A program made the translations under genes and the position numbers. The notes under the pieces were generated by a model. That model had not been told where the DNA came from. It worked only from the letters and a program-made list of their open reading frames with translations, and did not search any database. A stretch of 20,423 nucleotides of DNA. Origin: Methanocorpusculum sp. (GTDB taxonomy: Archaea > Halobacteriota > Methanomicrobia > Methanomicrobiales > Methanocorpusculaceae). Below are positions 1-7,535 of the stretch, one piece after another; the stretch's first letter is position 1; each line of letters opens with the position of its first letter. The stretch is taken from assembly GCA_017555685.1 (NCBI GenBank), contig JAFZFW010000133.1, forward strand, positions 1 to 20,423, read 5' to 3'.

Positions 1-377
1 GATATTACCGCGTCCTCTCCTTCCTCATCCAAAAGCCGGGCACGGCTGGTGGAAACCATCACCGGGTCAACGACAAGCGGGGTTGTCTTCGGGATAGCAG
101 AAGCTGCTGCCGCGACGGTTTCTGCGTTCATGAGCATGCCGGTTTTGTAGCATCCAATGGCAAACTCCTCTTCCAAGGCTGCTACCTGCTCAGCGATAAA
201 CGGACTCGAAACTCCCTCGACCGCTGAAACCTTGTGGCCGTTCTGGGCAGTTAATGCCGCGACTACGGTCATCCCCCAGACTCCGCAGGCGGTCATCGTC
301 TTTAAATCAACCTGAAGTCCGGCTCCGGCAGAGGAATCCGAACCGGCGACCGAGACTGCAAAGGCCATATCTTTCAT
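1..377 (-). CDS. thiD: Phosphomethylpyrimidine kinase ThiD, 5' part
   Basis: ThiD phosphorylates hydroxymethylpyrimidine and its monophosphate with ATP in thiamine biosynthesis; it is a soluble ribokinase-fold enzyme. Reading the minus strand from ATG at 377 gives about 125 residues with no stop before the window edge, so the C-terminal half is missing. Visible family signatures are AGSDSSAGAG near residues 11-20 (substrate and nucleotide site), then QVDLKTMTACGVWGMT, ALTAQNG, KTGML and LVVDPVM. A second in-frame ATG lies at 368; 377 is preferred because it sits about 30 bp from the AT-rich TATA-like box at 403-413 and matches family N-termini. The gene is divergent from the HypE-like operon and shares that AT box. 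No thi-box riboswitch fits in the very short leader. Confidence 0.93.
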   Translation of the reverse strand, partial: MKDMAFAVSVAGSDSSAGAGLQVDLKTMTACGVWGMTVVAALTAQNGHKVSAVEGVSSPFIAEQVAALEEEFAIGCYKTGMLMNAETVAAAASAIPKTTPLVVDPVMVSTSRARLLDEEGEDAVI

Positions 378-402
378 TCTTTATTTGGTTGAATGTAAGA
401 GG

Positions 403-413
403 ATAAAATATAA
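403..413. promoter_or_regulatory. Shared TATA-like box between thiD and the HypE-like operon
   Basis: An AT-only core (ATAAAATATAAC) reads as a TATA box on both strands. On the minus strand it lies about 30 bp before the thiD ATG, which would give a leaderless or nearly leaderless transcript. On the plus strand it predicts a start near 435, ahead of the ATGs at 466, 502 and 511. This argues against any translation start for the plus gene upstream of 430. Assignment is by position and composition only. Confidence 0.45.
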
Positions 414-510
414 CCGGCAGATCGCTTTTTCTCAGGGAGTATTCTGTCTGCGGGAATACAAGACCATGGACAGATTACTTTATCTCATCTCCGGACAGAG
501 TATGTATACT

Positions 511-1833
511 ATGGATGTCGAAGGCTTTGTCCGCCGGAGCATGAAAAAGAATATTCCGGAAGCAGAAATCAAAACCCGTCTTGCCGAACGGATCCTGGAT
601 ATCAAAACAATTGACCCCGCATATGCAGAAGAGATTGCAGGCGCTGTCATCGAGGAGGCAAAAATTACCTCCGGTCTTACCAGTGATCTGTTCACCTATG
701 AGCCGGCCGGAGTTACGATGGGAGAGTTCGGTGTCGGTTCCCGTGGTTCCGGGGACTTCTATGCCCACCGGAAGATTGCCCATGTCATTGGCAAAACCAA
801 TGCAGACGTCGGTGTTGATCAGATGGATGACGGCGGCGTCGTCAAAGCCGGCGATCAGTATGTGATTACCACTGTCGACGGTATGCACTCGCGTCTTTCA
901 GACTTCCCCTTCCTTGCCGGCTTCCACGCGGCACGTGCAACACTTCGCGATGTCTATGTGATGGGAGCAACGCCGGTCGGCCTTATCTCGGATGTCCACA
1001 TTGCCGATGACGGAGATGTGGCAAAGCTCTTCGACTATACTGCCGGAATTACCACTGTCTCTGATGCCTTAGGCGTCCCGTTAATCGCCGGATCAACGCT
1101 TCGTATCGGCGGAGATATGGTGATTGGGGACCGTATGACCGGCTGTGTCGGAGTGGTCGGTGTTGCATCTCACGTTACCGCCCGCAGTGCAACTGCACCG
1201 GGTGACGTCCTGCTTATGACCGAAGGCTCAGGCGGAGGCACGATTTGTACTGCCGCACTTTACTCAGGAAATGCAGATGTTGTTGACGAGACCATCAACC
1301 TCCACTTCCTCAAAGCCTGCGACCGTCTTATCCATTCGGATGTCTTCTGTCACATCCACTCCATGACTGATGTCACAAACGGCGGTCTCCGGGGTGATGT
1401 TCATGAGATTGCTGACACAGCAGGATGTACCGTTGTTGTCGAAGATGCCCCGCTTCGCGGCTTAATCGCACCAAAGGTCCTTGAACTTTTAGACAAACTC
1501 GGTATCGACTATCTTGGAGTCTCTTTAGATGCACTGCTCGTCATCGCTCCGCCGGAGTATGCGGATGAAATTATCCGCGTAGTCGGTGAAGCTGGTGTTA
1601 CGATGAAGAGAATCGGATATGTCCGCGAAGGAGAAGGTGTTGCCCGCCTGGTAAAAGACGGAGTCGAAGATGCCTTTACGCCGAAGTTCCGCGAAGCCCC
1701 GTACACACCGCTGAAGAAGGTTGTTGACCGGGCAGGACGCGACTTTGACGAGATGAAACGCGGTATTGACCGGGCTGCAGATGCAGCAAAAGCAAAGAAA
1801 GAGAGAATCTTACAGCGGCTGAATCAGGAGTAG
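511..1833 (+). CDS. AIR synthase-related protein (HypE/ThiL/PurM superfamily)
   Basis: This 440-residue protein belongs to the PurM/ThiL/SelD/HypE superfamily of ATP-binding enzymes. Residues 1-60 form a helical N-terminal extension. The typical ATP-site pattern follows: VGVDQMDDGG near 100-109, then a TVDGMHSR segment, LRDVYVMGATP near 145-155 and GDRMTGCVGVVG. The second half carries TDVTNGGLRGDVHEIA, the HypE/SelD-like C-domain signature. It lacks the C-terminal PRIC-type cysteine motif of true HypE, so hydrogenase maturation should not be assumed; substrate unknown. The start is uncertain: ATG at 511 begins the conserved-looking MDVEGFVRR segment, while ATG at 466 or 502 would add 15 or 3 residues. 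It ends with TAG 2 bp before the PHP gene, with which it forms an operon. Confidence 0.8.
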   Translation: MDVEGFVRRSMKKNIPEAEIKTRLAERILDIKTIDPAYAEEIAGAVIEEAKITSGLTSDLFTYEPAGVTMGEFGVGSRGSGDFYAHRKIAHVIGKTNADVGVDQMDDGGVVKAGDQYVITTVDGMHSRLSDFPFLAGFHAARATLRDVYVMGATPVGLISDVHIADDGDVAKLFDYTAGITTVSDALGVPLIAGSTLRIGGDMVIGDRMTGCVGVVGVASHVTARSATAPGDVLLMTEGSGGGTICTAALYSGNADVVDETINLHFLKACDRLIHSDVFCHIHSMTDVTNGGLRGDVHEIADTAGCTVVVEDAPLRGLIAPKVLELLDKLGIDYLGVSLDALLVIAPPEYADEIIRVVGEAGVTMKRIGYVREGEGVARLVKDGVEDAFTPKFREAPYTPLKKVVDRAGRDFDEMKRGIDRAADAAKAKKERILQRLNQE

Positions 1834-1835
1834 GT

Positions 1836-2522
1836 ATGGTACAACTTCTCTGTGACCTGCATATCCACACAAACGCCTCCGCTGACGGTCACTGCCCGGT
1901 GGAAAAGGTCATCGAAGCAGCAAAAGCCCGCGGTCTTGATGCGGTCGCAGTTACTGATCATGACACAACAACCGGAGCACTGCAGGCTCTTTCGATTGAT
2001 GCAGACATCATTATTATTCCGGGAATTGAGGTCTCAACCAAAGACGGACATGTCTTAGTGCTCGGGACCACGAAGGAGTATGCCGCCGGAAAACCTGCCC
2101 GTGAAACGATTGCTGAGGCAAAGGCAGATGGATGCCTGACGATTGTTCCGCATCCGTTCCACTACTTCCGCCATGCTGTTGGTCTTCGTAACCGGCGTGC
2201 TCTCCGGGAAGCAGACGCTCTTGAGGCATACAACAGCCGCTACTATGTCGGGACTGCAAACAGCAAGGCAGCCCGTATTGCCCGCCGGTACGGCAAACCG
2301 ATTACCGCAGGCTCGGATGCACATGACTGCGAGTATGTGGGGTTCGGCGAGAATATTATTGATGCCGAAGAGCGGACTTCAGAAGCAATCCTTGCCGCAA
2401 TTAAAGCTGGCAGAATCACTGCCCGCTGCATAAAGACCCCGGTATCCACGTATATCCGCCAGTCGAAGAACAACGTCAAACGTAAAATCCGCAGCCGTCT
2501 GCACCGGACCAGAGCTTCATGA
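1836..2522 (+). CDS. PHP-domain metal-dependent phosphoesterase
   Basis: The 228-residue protein has the full PHP metal-site set: H9 and H11 (DLHIHT), D41-H42-D43 (TDHD), E65 (PGIEVS), H72, H106/H109 (PHPFH) and D161/H163 (GSDAH). PHP proteins of this size hydrolyse phosphomonoesters or nucleotide 3'-phosphates; the substrate of this one is not evident. A basic tail (from about residue 208, rich in K/R) may bind nucleic acid, but that is speculation. ATG at 1836 is preceded by CAGGAG at 1824-1829 inside the upstream gene, a good ribosome site. It sits 2 bp after the HypE-like gene and its TGA stop overlaps the truA ATG by 4 bp, so the three are likely translated as one operon. Confidence 0.88.
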   Translation: MVQLLCDLHIHTNASADGHCPVEKVIEAAKARGLDAVAVTDHDTTTGALQALSIDADIIIIPGIEVSTKDGHVLVLGTTKEYAAGKPARETIAEAKADGCLTIVPHPFHYFRHAVGLRNRRALREADALEAYNSRYYVGTANSKAARIARRYGKPITAGSDAHDCEYVGFGENIIDAEERTSEAILAAIKAGRITARCIKTPVSTYIRQSKNNVKRKIRSRLHRTRAS

Positions 2523-3367
2523 AACTGGCAGTTGTCGTCGGGTATTTCGGGCAGGGATTTGCCGGTTCACAGTTCCAGCCGGATAAGCGGACTGTGGAAG
2601 GCGAGTTCATTAAAGCCGGCATCTCGTGTGGAGCATGGGCCGATGCAAAGTCCGCATCGTTTCGCACGGCAGGCAGAACAGACAAAGGCGTCTCTGCACG
2701 CCGGCAGCTGGTCTCGGTGACGCCGGAGAATCCGAAGAAGTTTATCGAATCGATGAACTTCCATCTCCCGCCGGATATCTGGTGCGTTGAGTACGCGGAG
2801 GTTGACGATGATTTTTATCCGCGATATGCTGCAGGGATTCGTACCTACCGGTATCTGTTCCCCTATCCGCTTGACATCAGTCTTATGCAGCAGGCAGCAG
2901 AGACCTTTGTCGGCGTACATGACTTCTCAGGATTTTCCAAGATGGAACCGGGACGCGACCCGGTTCGTACTGTAACCTCTGCAAAAGTATTTGCCGGAGA
3001 GAACGGTCTGCCGGTTTTTGAGGTCTCCGCAAAGAGTTTCCTCTGGAACATGGTTCGCGGTATGGCAGGAATTTTAGAGGCTGTTGGTCTTGGACTAACT
3101 CCTCCGGAGACCGTCACAGAACAGCTTACTGCACCGACCTGGAGAGTGCATCCGGCACCTGCCGGCGGTCTTATCTTCTGGGATGCGGAACTGAATCTGT
3201 CATTTACGCCCATGCGGCAGAGAACTGCGGTAAAACGCCAGCTTGCGGCACAGGCAAAAGAGGCAAGAACCACAGCTGCAGCGGCTGAGGCTCTTATGGA
3301 ATGCGGTATTGATCTGTTTTTAACCGAAGATGCCGGACGGAATTACGGCTCGTTTATTAATCGGTAA
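2519..3367 (+). CDS. truA: tRNA pseudouridine synthase TruA
   Basis: TruA converts uridines of the tRNA anticodon arm (positions 38-40) to pseudouridine. The 282-residue product carries the catalytic aspartate in AGRTDKGVSA (D55), the RYLFPY segment, the HDFSGFSK stretch and the FLWNMVRGMAG motif of the C-terminal lobe. Length is usual for an archaeal TruA. A roughly 60-residue alanine-rich C-terminal tail after the WRVHPAPAGGL block looks lineage-specific. The start is ATG at 2519 in an ATGA overlap with the PHP gene. The 3' end overlaps the convergent flavoprotein gene by 25 bp. Confidence 0.95.
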   Translation: MKLAVVVGYFGQGFAGSQFQPDKRTVEGEFIKAGISCGAWADAKSASFRTAGRTDKGVSARRQLVSVTPENPKKFIESMNFHLPPDIWCVEYAEVDDDFYPRYAAGIRTYRYLFPYPLDISLMQQAAETFVGVHDFSGFSKMEPGRDPVRTVTSAKVFAGENGLPVFEVSAKSFLWNMVRGMAGILEAVGLGLTPPETVTEQLTAPTWRVHPAPAGGLIFWDAELNLSFTPMRQRTAVKRQLAAQAKEARTTAAAAEALMECGIDLFLTEDAGRNYGSFINR

Positions 3368-3939
3368 ACGAGCTCTTTTCCGCGGGCAAATGCTTCATCA
3401 ACACTTTCCGGCCAGGCTTTTACACCTCCGTGCTCGTCCATTCCGGGGAAGAGGACATTTTCAGTGTAGGAAAATCCTGCATCATTGAAGAGTGCCCTGA
3501 CAACCGGGAATGCGGCATCGAACATAATCGGGAGACCCTGTCCGGAGGTGGAAAGGAACACACCCACGTGCTTTTTCAGATGCTCCTCACTGAAGGTGAG
3601 TGTTTGTGTCTTGAATTTCTGTGCCCAGAGATACTGTCCGCGGTCGATGAAACCTTTCATCTCGGCGGTTACGGTCATGGAATAAATAGGGGATGCGAGA
3701 ACCAGGATGTCGCAGGCCATGACTTTTTCGAAGACTTCGGTTAACTCATCAGTAATGACACAGACGCCTTTTTTGTGGCAGGCGTTGCATCCAAGACAGT
3801 TTTTGAAGGTGAGGGAGGAGAGGCGGATATTTTCGATTGTTGCGCCTGCTTCTTCTGCTCCGCGTAAGAATGCATTGAGAACTGTTTCGGTGTTTCCGTT
3901 TCTCCGCGGGCTTCCGTTTAGGGCGAGTATATGAGTCAT
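3343..3939 (-). CDS. Iron-sulfur flavoprotein (NADPH-dependent FMN reductase fold)
   Basis: A 198-residue flavodoxin-fold protein. The N-terminus has the FMN phosphate loop NGSPRRNGNT (residues 8-17). A compact cysteine motif CX2CX2CX5C follows at C48, C51, C54 and C60, characteristic of archaeal iron-sulfur flavoproteins (Isf), where it binds a [4Fe-4S] cluster next to FMN. The ASPIYSMTVTAEMKGFIDR segment is the second FMN-binding region. Isf proteins in methanogens carry electrons from ferredoxin, probably to oxygen or peroxide; that role is inferred here. ATG at 3939 has a TATA-like stretch at about 3964-3972, suggesting a leaderless mRNA. The TAA stop lies inside the 3' end of convergent truA. 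Confidence 0.88.
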   Translation of the reverse strand: MTHILALNGSPRRNGNTETVLNAFLRGAEEAGATIENIRLSSLTFKNCLGCNACHKKGVCVITDELTEVFEKVMACDILVLASPIYSMTVTAEMKGFIDRGQYLWAQKFKTQTLTFSEEHLKKHVGVFLSTSGQGLPIMFDAAFPVVRALFNDAGFSYTENVLFPGMDEHGGVKAWPESVDEAFARGKELVYRLINEP

Positions 3940-3987
3940 TGCTATATATTCGGGTCTTTAACGGGATATAGATATGCGTACTGTATG

Positions 3988-3998
3988 GGAAAAAATAG
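3988..3998 (-). terminator. Oligo-T stop after the phosphatidyltransferase operon
   Basis: Read on the minus strand, a run of six T lies 7-12 nt beyond the TAA of the CDP-alcohol phosphatidyltransferase gene. It fits a simple archaeal oligo-T terminator and separates this operon from the flavoprotein gene just downstream. Confidence 0.4.
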
Positions 3999-4002
3999 GA
4001 GG

Positions 4003-4638
4003 TTATTTCCGGTGCTGTGCGTTGAGTTCTTTGATACCCATCACGAAACGCTGTACTGCAGTGATGTGTCCAAAGAGACCATAGATGACCAGAAGCCACC
4101 CAAGGAAGGTCAGACCGAACAGGAACGGATTTGGATAGATGAACTCAGCGATACCAAGCACCGTCAGCAGAATCAGTCTGTCTGCTCTGCCGAGAATACC
4201 GCCGTAGTTTCTCTTCATACCGACAGCCTGTGCCTGTGTTCCCATATAGGAGGAAAGCAGAACGCCGGTGATGGCAAACATACCGATTACCCAGGCCGGT
4301 ACCGGACAGTTCCAGACCTGCACTCCCCATACAAGGATACCGATGACGATTGCCGTGTCTGCATACCGGTCGAAGACATGGTCAAGATAATCACCAACCG
4401 GGCTTGCGATTCCCATATAGCGTGCAAGTGCTCCGTCTAACACATCAAGACAGGCATTTAAGACAACAAACAGAACACCAAGAAGCGGGTAGCCGAATGC
4501 GAAGAAGATACCGGCGGCAAACGCACAGAAGAGAGAGATAACGCTCCACATATTCGGCGTAATCGGCAGTTTGGAGAAGAACCGTGCGGTAGGGGTTAAG
4601 AACCACTGGATTTTGGGACGAAGGGATTCAAGACTCAT
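4003..4638 (-). CDS. CDP-alcohol phosphatidyltransferase, likely archaetidylinositol phosphate synthase
   Basis: An integral membrane enzyme of 211 residues that should transfer a polar head group onto a CDP-activated archaeal ether lipid. The complete family motif D-x2-D-G-x2-A-R-x8-G-x3-D-x3-D is present: D65, D68, G69, A72, R73, G82, D86, D90. Several hydrophobic segments follow (about 33-62, 93-112, 115-132, 155-190). Size and motif fit archaetidylinositol phosphate synthase, which uses inositol-3-phosphate; archaetidylglycerol-phosphate or serine activity cannot be excluded from sequence. ATG at 4638 overlaps the kinase stop (ATGA), so it is coupled to the argD-hisC-kinase operon, of which it is the last gene. 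Confidence 0.85.
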   Translation of the reverse strand: MSLESLRPKIQWFLTPTARFFSKLPITPNMWSVISLFCAFAAGIFFAFGYPLLGVLFVVLNACLDVLDGALARYMGIASPVGDYLDHVFDRYADTAIVIGILVWGVQVWNCPVPAWVIGMFAITGVLLSSYMGTQAQAVGMKRNYGGILGRADRLILLTVLGIAEFIYPNPFLFGLTFLGWLLVIYGLFGHITAVQRFVMGIKELNAQHRK

Positions 4639-5144
4639 AATGACATCACATATTCCGACCAGTCTAAAGAACCAAACGAAGCAGGGATTCTGCCTTCTGC
4701 AAAGGCAAGAATCTGGTCTGCCGCGGTTTCACTATCTATAGATGTAGTGTCGATTTCATATATTTGTTCTGCCGCAAATGCGTCAGCCGTTTCGATTAAG
4801 ATAACATCAAGTGCCTCTGCTTCAGCATTCTCACGGATTTTTTCCGCGGAATATCCACGCGGAGCAAGACGCTCTGATAAGACGTCAGGTCTGCAGCGAA
4901 GAACAATAATCTTTTCGCAGGGGAGGAAGTGAGCAATTGCTCCTTCTGCAAATCCTTCAAGGAAGGTGTGTTCTGCAGCCCATGCCTCAACATCGACGAT
5001 GTCTGCCCCCATCTCGTCATCATGTTCGAGGACAAAGGGCCCGACGGTTGTCTTCAGGTCAAGGACATCAATGCCCCGTTTACGCAGAGCCTGGGCAACA
5101 GAGGTTTTGCCGGTCCCCGGAGTTCCGGTGATGCCGACTAACAC
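4635..5144 (-). CDS. Adenylate kinase-like NTPase (Fap7/hCINAP family)
   Basis: A 169-residue P-loop kinase. Walker A is GTPGTGKTS at residues 7-15. The HTFLEGFAEGAIAHFLP stretch and VLRCRPDVLSERLAPRGY, followed by KIRENAEAEALDVI, match the Fap7/archaeal AMP-kinase-like family, whose eukaryotic members act in small ribosomal subunit maturation and show weak adenylate kinase activity. The start is GTG at 5144, the only codon placing the P-loop properly at the N-terminus. It overlaps the end of hisC by 7 bp and the phosphatidyltransferase by 4 bp, so translation is probably coupled. Whether it acts on ribosomes or nucleotides cannot be decided here. Confidence 0.85.
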   Translation of the reverse strand: MLVGITGTPGTGKTSVAQALRKRGIDVLDLKTTVGPFVLEHDDEMGADIVDVEAWAAEHTFLEGFAEGAIAHFLPCEKIIVLRCRPDVLSERLAPRGYSAEKIRENAEAEALDVILIETADAFAAEQIYEIDTTSIDSETAADQILAFAEGRIPASFGSLDWSEYVMSL

Positions 5145-6196
5145 AGCTCCTTCACCGCCGAAAGGAAGCGTTCGTTCTCCCAGTCGTCACCGACCGACAC
5201 ACGGACATAGGTCTCGCCAAGGCCGGGGAAGCTCGAGCAGGAACGTACTAACACTCCCTGTTTCTGGAGCTGTTTTACCGCATCGTCGCTTTTTATCGGT
5301 GCAGTGTTGATGAGGACAAAGTTTGCCCCGCTTGGAAGAACCGGGAACGGAATCTCCTCTTCGAAACGTTTTCTCCAGGCACGTACGTGGGCAACTAACG
5401 CATCACGGCACTCAGGATTTTCCAGAGCGGCAACTCCTGCTGCTTCCGAGACACAGTTTAAGGAAAACGGCGTAACGCCTGCCATGTAAGGTCCGACGAA
5501 CCATTCCGGAACGAAGGCATAGCCGATACGAAGACCGGCAAGACCGTACACTTTGGAAAGCGTTCTTCCGATGATGAGGTTGTCATATGTCAGCAGGCGG
5601 TAGTAGTCTTCGTCTGCGAACTCGATGTATGCACAGTCAAGGAAGAGGAAACCGCTGATGTTCTGTAAAATCCGCTCCACATCCTCTGCCGGCACGGTTG
5701 TTCCGGTCGGGTTGTTCGGGGTGCAGAGGAAGGAAAGTTTTGCATCCTTTGCCCCTTCGATGAATGCATCGACATCAATGGTGAAGTCTTCCTTTGCCGG
5801 GATGTTGATAATCTCAGCGGATGCGGCCTTTGCGGCAAGCCCGTAGACAGAGAAGGTCGGTGACGCAACGGCGACCTTATCTCCCGGAGCAACAACAACG
5901 CGGATGACCGTCTCGATAACGCCGTCCATTCCTGACCCGGAGACAACAACCGGAGCATCGTAGATACAGCGGCGAATGGCAGCGCGAAGTGCTGCAGACG
6001 ACGGGTCCGGGTAGCGGTTGATATCAGCAAGCGCTGCTGATGCGGCTTCTCTGATTGCCGGCGATGGTTCGAACGGGTTTTCGTTGGAGGCTAAGCGGGC
6101 AATCTTTTCAAAGCCGGTCTCTTTGGCGATGTCTGAAGCGGATGCCGCGTAGACGTAGCCTTTTCCGTTATATTCCGAGCGTATCTGCGGCTGCAT
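5138..6196 (-). CDS. hisC: Histidinol-phosphate aminotransferase HisC
   Basis: A PLP-dependent fold-type I aminotransferase, the seventh step of histidine synthesis (imidazole acetol phosphate to histidinol phosphate). The 352-residue product shows LASNENPFEPSP (35-46), CTPNNPTGT (158-166), FLDCAYIEF and the PLP lysine in TLSKVYGLAGLRIGY (K215). ATG at 6196 is chosen because GAGG lies 7 nt upstream and it begins just before the conserved core; a TTG at 6241 would add 15 unlikely residues. It overlaps the end of argD by 29 bp and its TAG stop overlaps the kinase gene. Related aminotransferases such as CobD look alike, but no cobalamin genes are near. Confidence 0.9.
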   Translation of the reverse strand: MQPQIRSEYNGKGYVYAASASDIAKETGFEKIARLASNENPFEPSPAIREAASAALADINRYPDPSSAALRAAIRRCIYDAPVVVSGSGMDGVIETVIRVVVAPGDKVAVASPTFSVYGLAAKAASAEIINIPAKEDFTIDVDAFIEGAKDAKLSFLCTPNNPTGTTVPAEDVERILQNISGFLFLDCAYIEFADEDYYRLLTYDNLIIGRTLSKVYGLAGLRIGYAFVPEWFVGPYMAGVTPFSLNCVSEAAGVAALENPECRDALVAHVRAWRKRFEEEIPFPVLPSGANFVLINTAPIKSDDAVKQLQKQGVLVRSCSSFPGLGETYVRVSVGDDWENERFLSAVKELC

Positions 6197-7298
6197 TGAT
6201 AACCTCGACTGCACGGGCAATTTCTTCTGCGGAGATGACAAGCGGCGGGACTAAGCGGACGTTTCCATCAGCTGCCACATTAATCAGGACTCCGTTCTTC
6301 TGGCATTCTGCGGCAAGTTCTCCTGCTCTGTCACCAATGGTAAATCCGACCATTAATCCGCGGACACGCGGGTTGAAGCGGGCAAGACCCTGTCTGAAGA
6401 GTTCACCCTTTGCGGCAACTTCAGGTAAGACTTCTTCGATGACATTGTAGGTTGCAAGTCCTGCAGCGCAGGCGACAGGACCTCCGGCAAAGGTACTGCC
6501 GTGCTCGCTTCTGGTAAACTCGAGGCCTTCGCGGGCGATGATAGCTCCCATCGGGAAACCGGATGCGATTCCTTTTGCAACCGAGATGATGTCCGGCATT
6601 ACCTTGCTGTGCTGGAAGGCGAACCATTCTCCGGTTCTGCCCATTCCGGTCTGGACTTCATCGACAATCATGTATGCGCCTGCATCATCACAGATATCGC
6701 GAACTCCCGGGAGGAAGTCATCGTCCGGAATAATGACTCCCGTCTCTCCCTGGATTGGTTCGAGAATGACGGCAGCAGTATCTTTGTTTACGAGGTTTTT
6801 GAGTTCCTCTAAGTCACCATACTCGGCAAAAGTACAGGGAGTGCCAAGCGGCTCAAACGGCTCACGGATTGCCGGTTTGTGGGTAACGGCTAACGAGCCG
6901 ATGGTTCTTCCGTGGAAGTCGTGGGTAAAGGAAACAAAGTTTTTGCGGCCGGAGCGGACACGGGCGAGTTTCATGGCTGCTTCGTTTGCCTCAGCTCCGC
7001 TGTTTCCGAAGAAGACCTTTCCCATGCCGGATGCTTTCGAGAGCTTCTCGGCAAACTCTGCCTGTCCTTCTACATAGTAGAGGTTGGAGCAGTGAATGAG
7101 CTTCTGTGCCTGCGTGCAGATGGCATCAACCACTTTCGGGTGGCAGTGTCCCGTGCTGCAGACAGCAATTCCTGCAACGAGGTCAAGATAGGAGTTTCCG
7201 CAGTCATCATAGACCGTACAGCCCTCTCCTTTGACAATCTGCATTGACCGTCCGAAGCAGGGCATGAAATATTTTGCGTCGAGTTCTTTGTACGTCAT
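6168..7298 (-). CDS. argD: Acetylornithine aminotransferase ArgD
   Basis: Converts N-acetylglutamate semialdehyde to N-acetylornithine using glutamate and PLP, in arginine synthesis. The 376-residue protein has the class III aminotransferase features GNSGAEANEAAMKLAR (98-113), FHGRTIGSL, EPIQGETG, IVDEVQTGMGRTG (D213) and the Schiff-base lysine K242 in ISVAKGIASG. Start ATG at 7298; a TATA-like box at 7322-7331 suggests a leaderless transcript. First gene of the four-gene minus-strand operon argD-hisC-kinase-phosphatidyltransferase. In some archaea such enzymes also serve lysine synthesis (LysJ-like or DapC-like use), so dual use is possible. argF, a later arginine gene, is on the other side of the divergent intergenic region. 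Confidence 0.93.
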   Translation of the reverse strand: MTYKELDAKYFMPCFGRSMQIVKGEGCTVYDDCGNSYLDLVAGIAVCSTGHCHPKVVDAICTQAQKLIHCSNLYYVEGQAEFAEKLSKASGMGKVFFGNSGAEANEAAMKLARVRSGRKNFVSFTHDFHGRTIGSLAVTHKPAIREPFEPLGTPCTFAEYGDLEELKNLVNKDTAAVILEPIQGETGVIIPDDDFLPGVRDICDDAGAYMIVDEVQTGMGRTGEWFAFQHSKVMPDIISVAKGIASGFPMGAIIAREGLEFTRSEHGSTFAGGPVACAAGLATYNVIEEVLPEVAAKGELFRQGLARFNPRVRGLMVGFTIGDRAGELAAECQKNGVLINVAADGNVRLVPPLVISAEEIARAVEVINAAADTLGI

Positions 7299-7535
7299 AT
7301 CCAGTGACTTCCAAATTGTGAGTATAATTTTGCGTTGAAAGTGTTTATATGCGTCGGAGGAGTTCTCTTTGGATTTGCGGAGAACGCCTGTCTGCGTACC
7401 TGTTCACGGTGTCTCAATCATTTCTGCGTGGCAATCCTGACAGGCAGTTTGGCGGGATACTGTCAGTAACTTTGCGGTAATCGATGCTTGAAGAGACGTT
7501 TTATTTATGATGTAGTACGGCCAACATATAGGGAT
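7299..7535. promoter_or_regulatory. argD/purD divergent intergenic region with inverted repeats
   Basis: 237 bp without a gene. For argD (minus) there are TATA-like boxes at 7322-7331 and at 7343-7350. For purD (plus) there is a TATA-like TTTTATTTATGA at 7499-7510, about 30 bp from the ATG. The 7343-7350 box also reads as TATA on the plus strand, which would give a purD leader of about 160 nt. That leader holds inverted repeats: GTTCTC/GAGAAC (7362-7367, 7379-7384), GCCTGTC/GACAGGC (7386-7392, 7439-7445) and CTGACAG/CTGTCAG (7437-7443, 7460-7466). The last two share bases and exclude each other. Function is unproven. Confidence 0.4.

Noticed and set aside
385..510. Upstream start of the HypE-like gene at a TTG at 385
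   Set aside because: The probable TATA box lies at 403-413, so an mRNA starting after it cannot include that codon, and the added residues look unlike a protein start.
6197..6241. HisC start at TTG 6241
   Set aside because: ATG at 6196 has GAGG at proper spacing and gives the usual N-terminus; the added 15 residues lie deep in argD.
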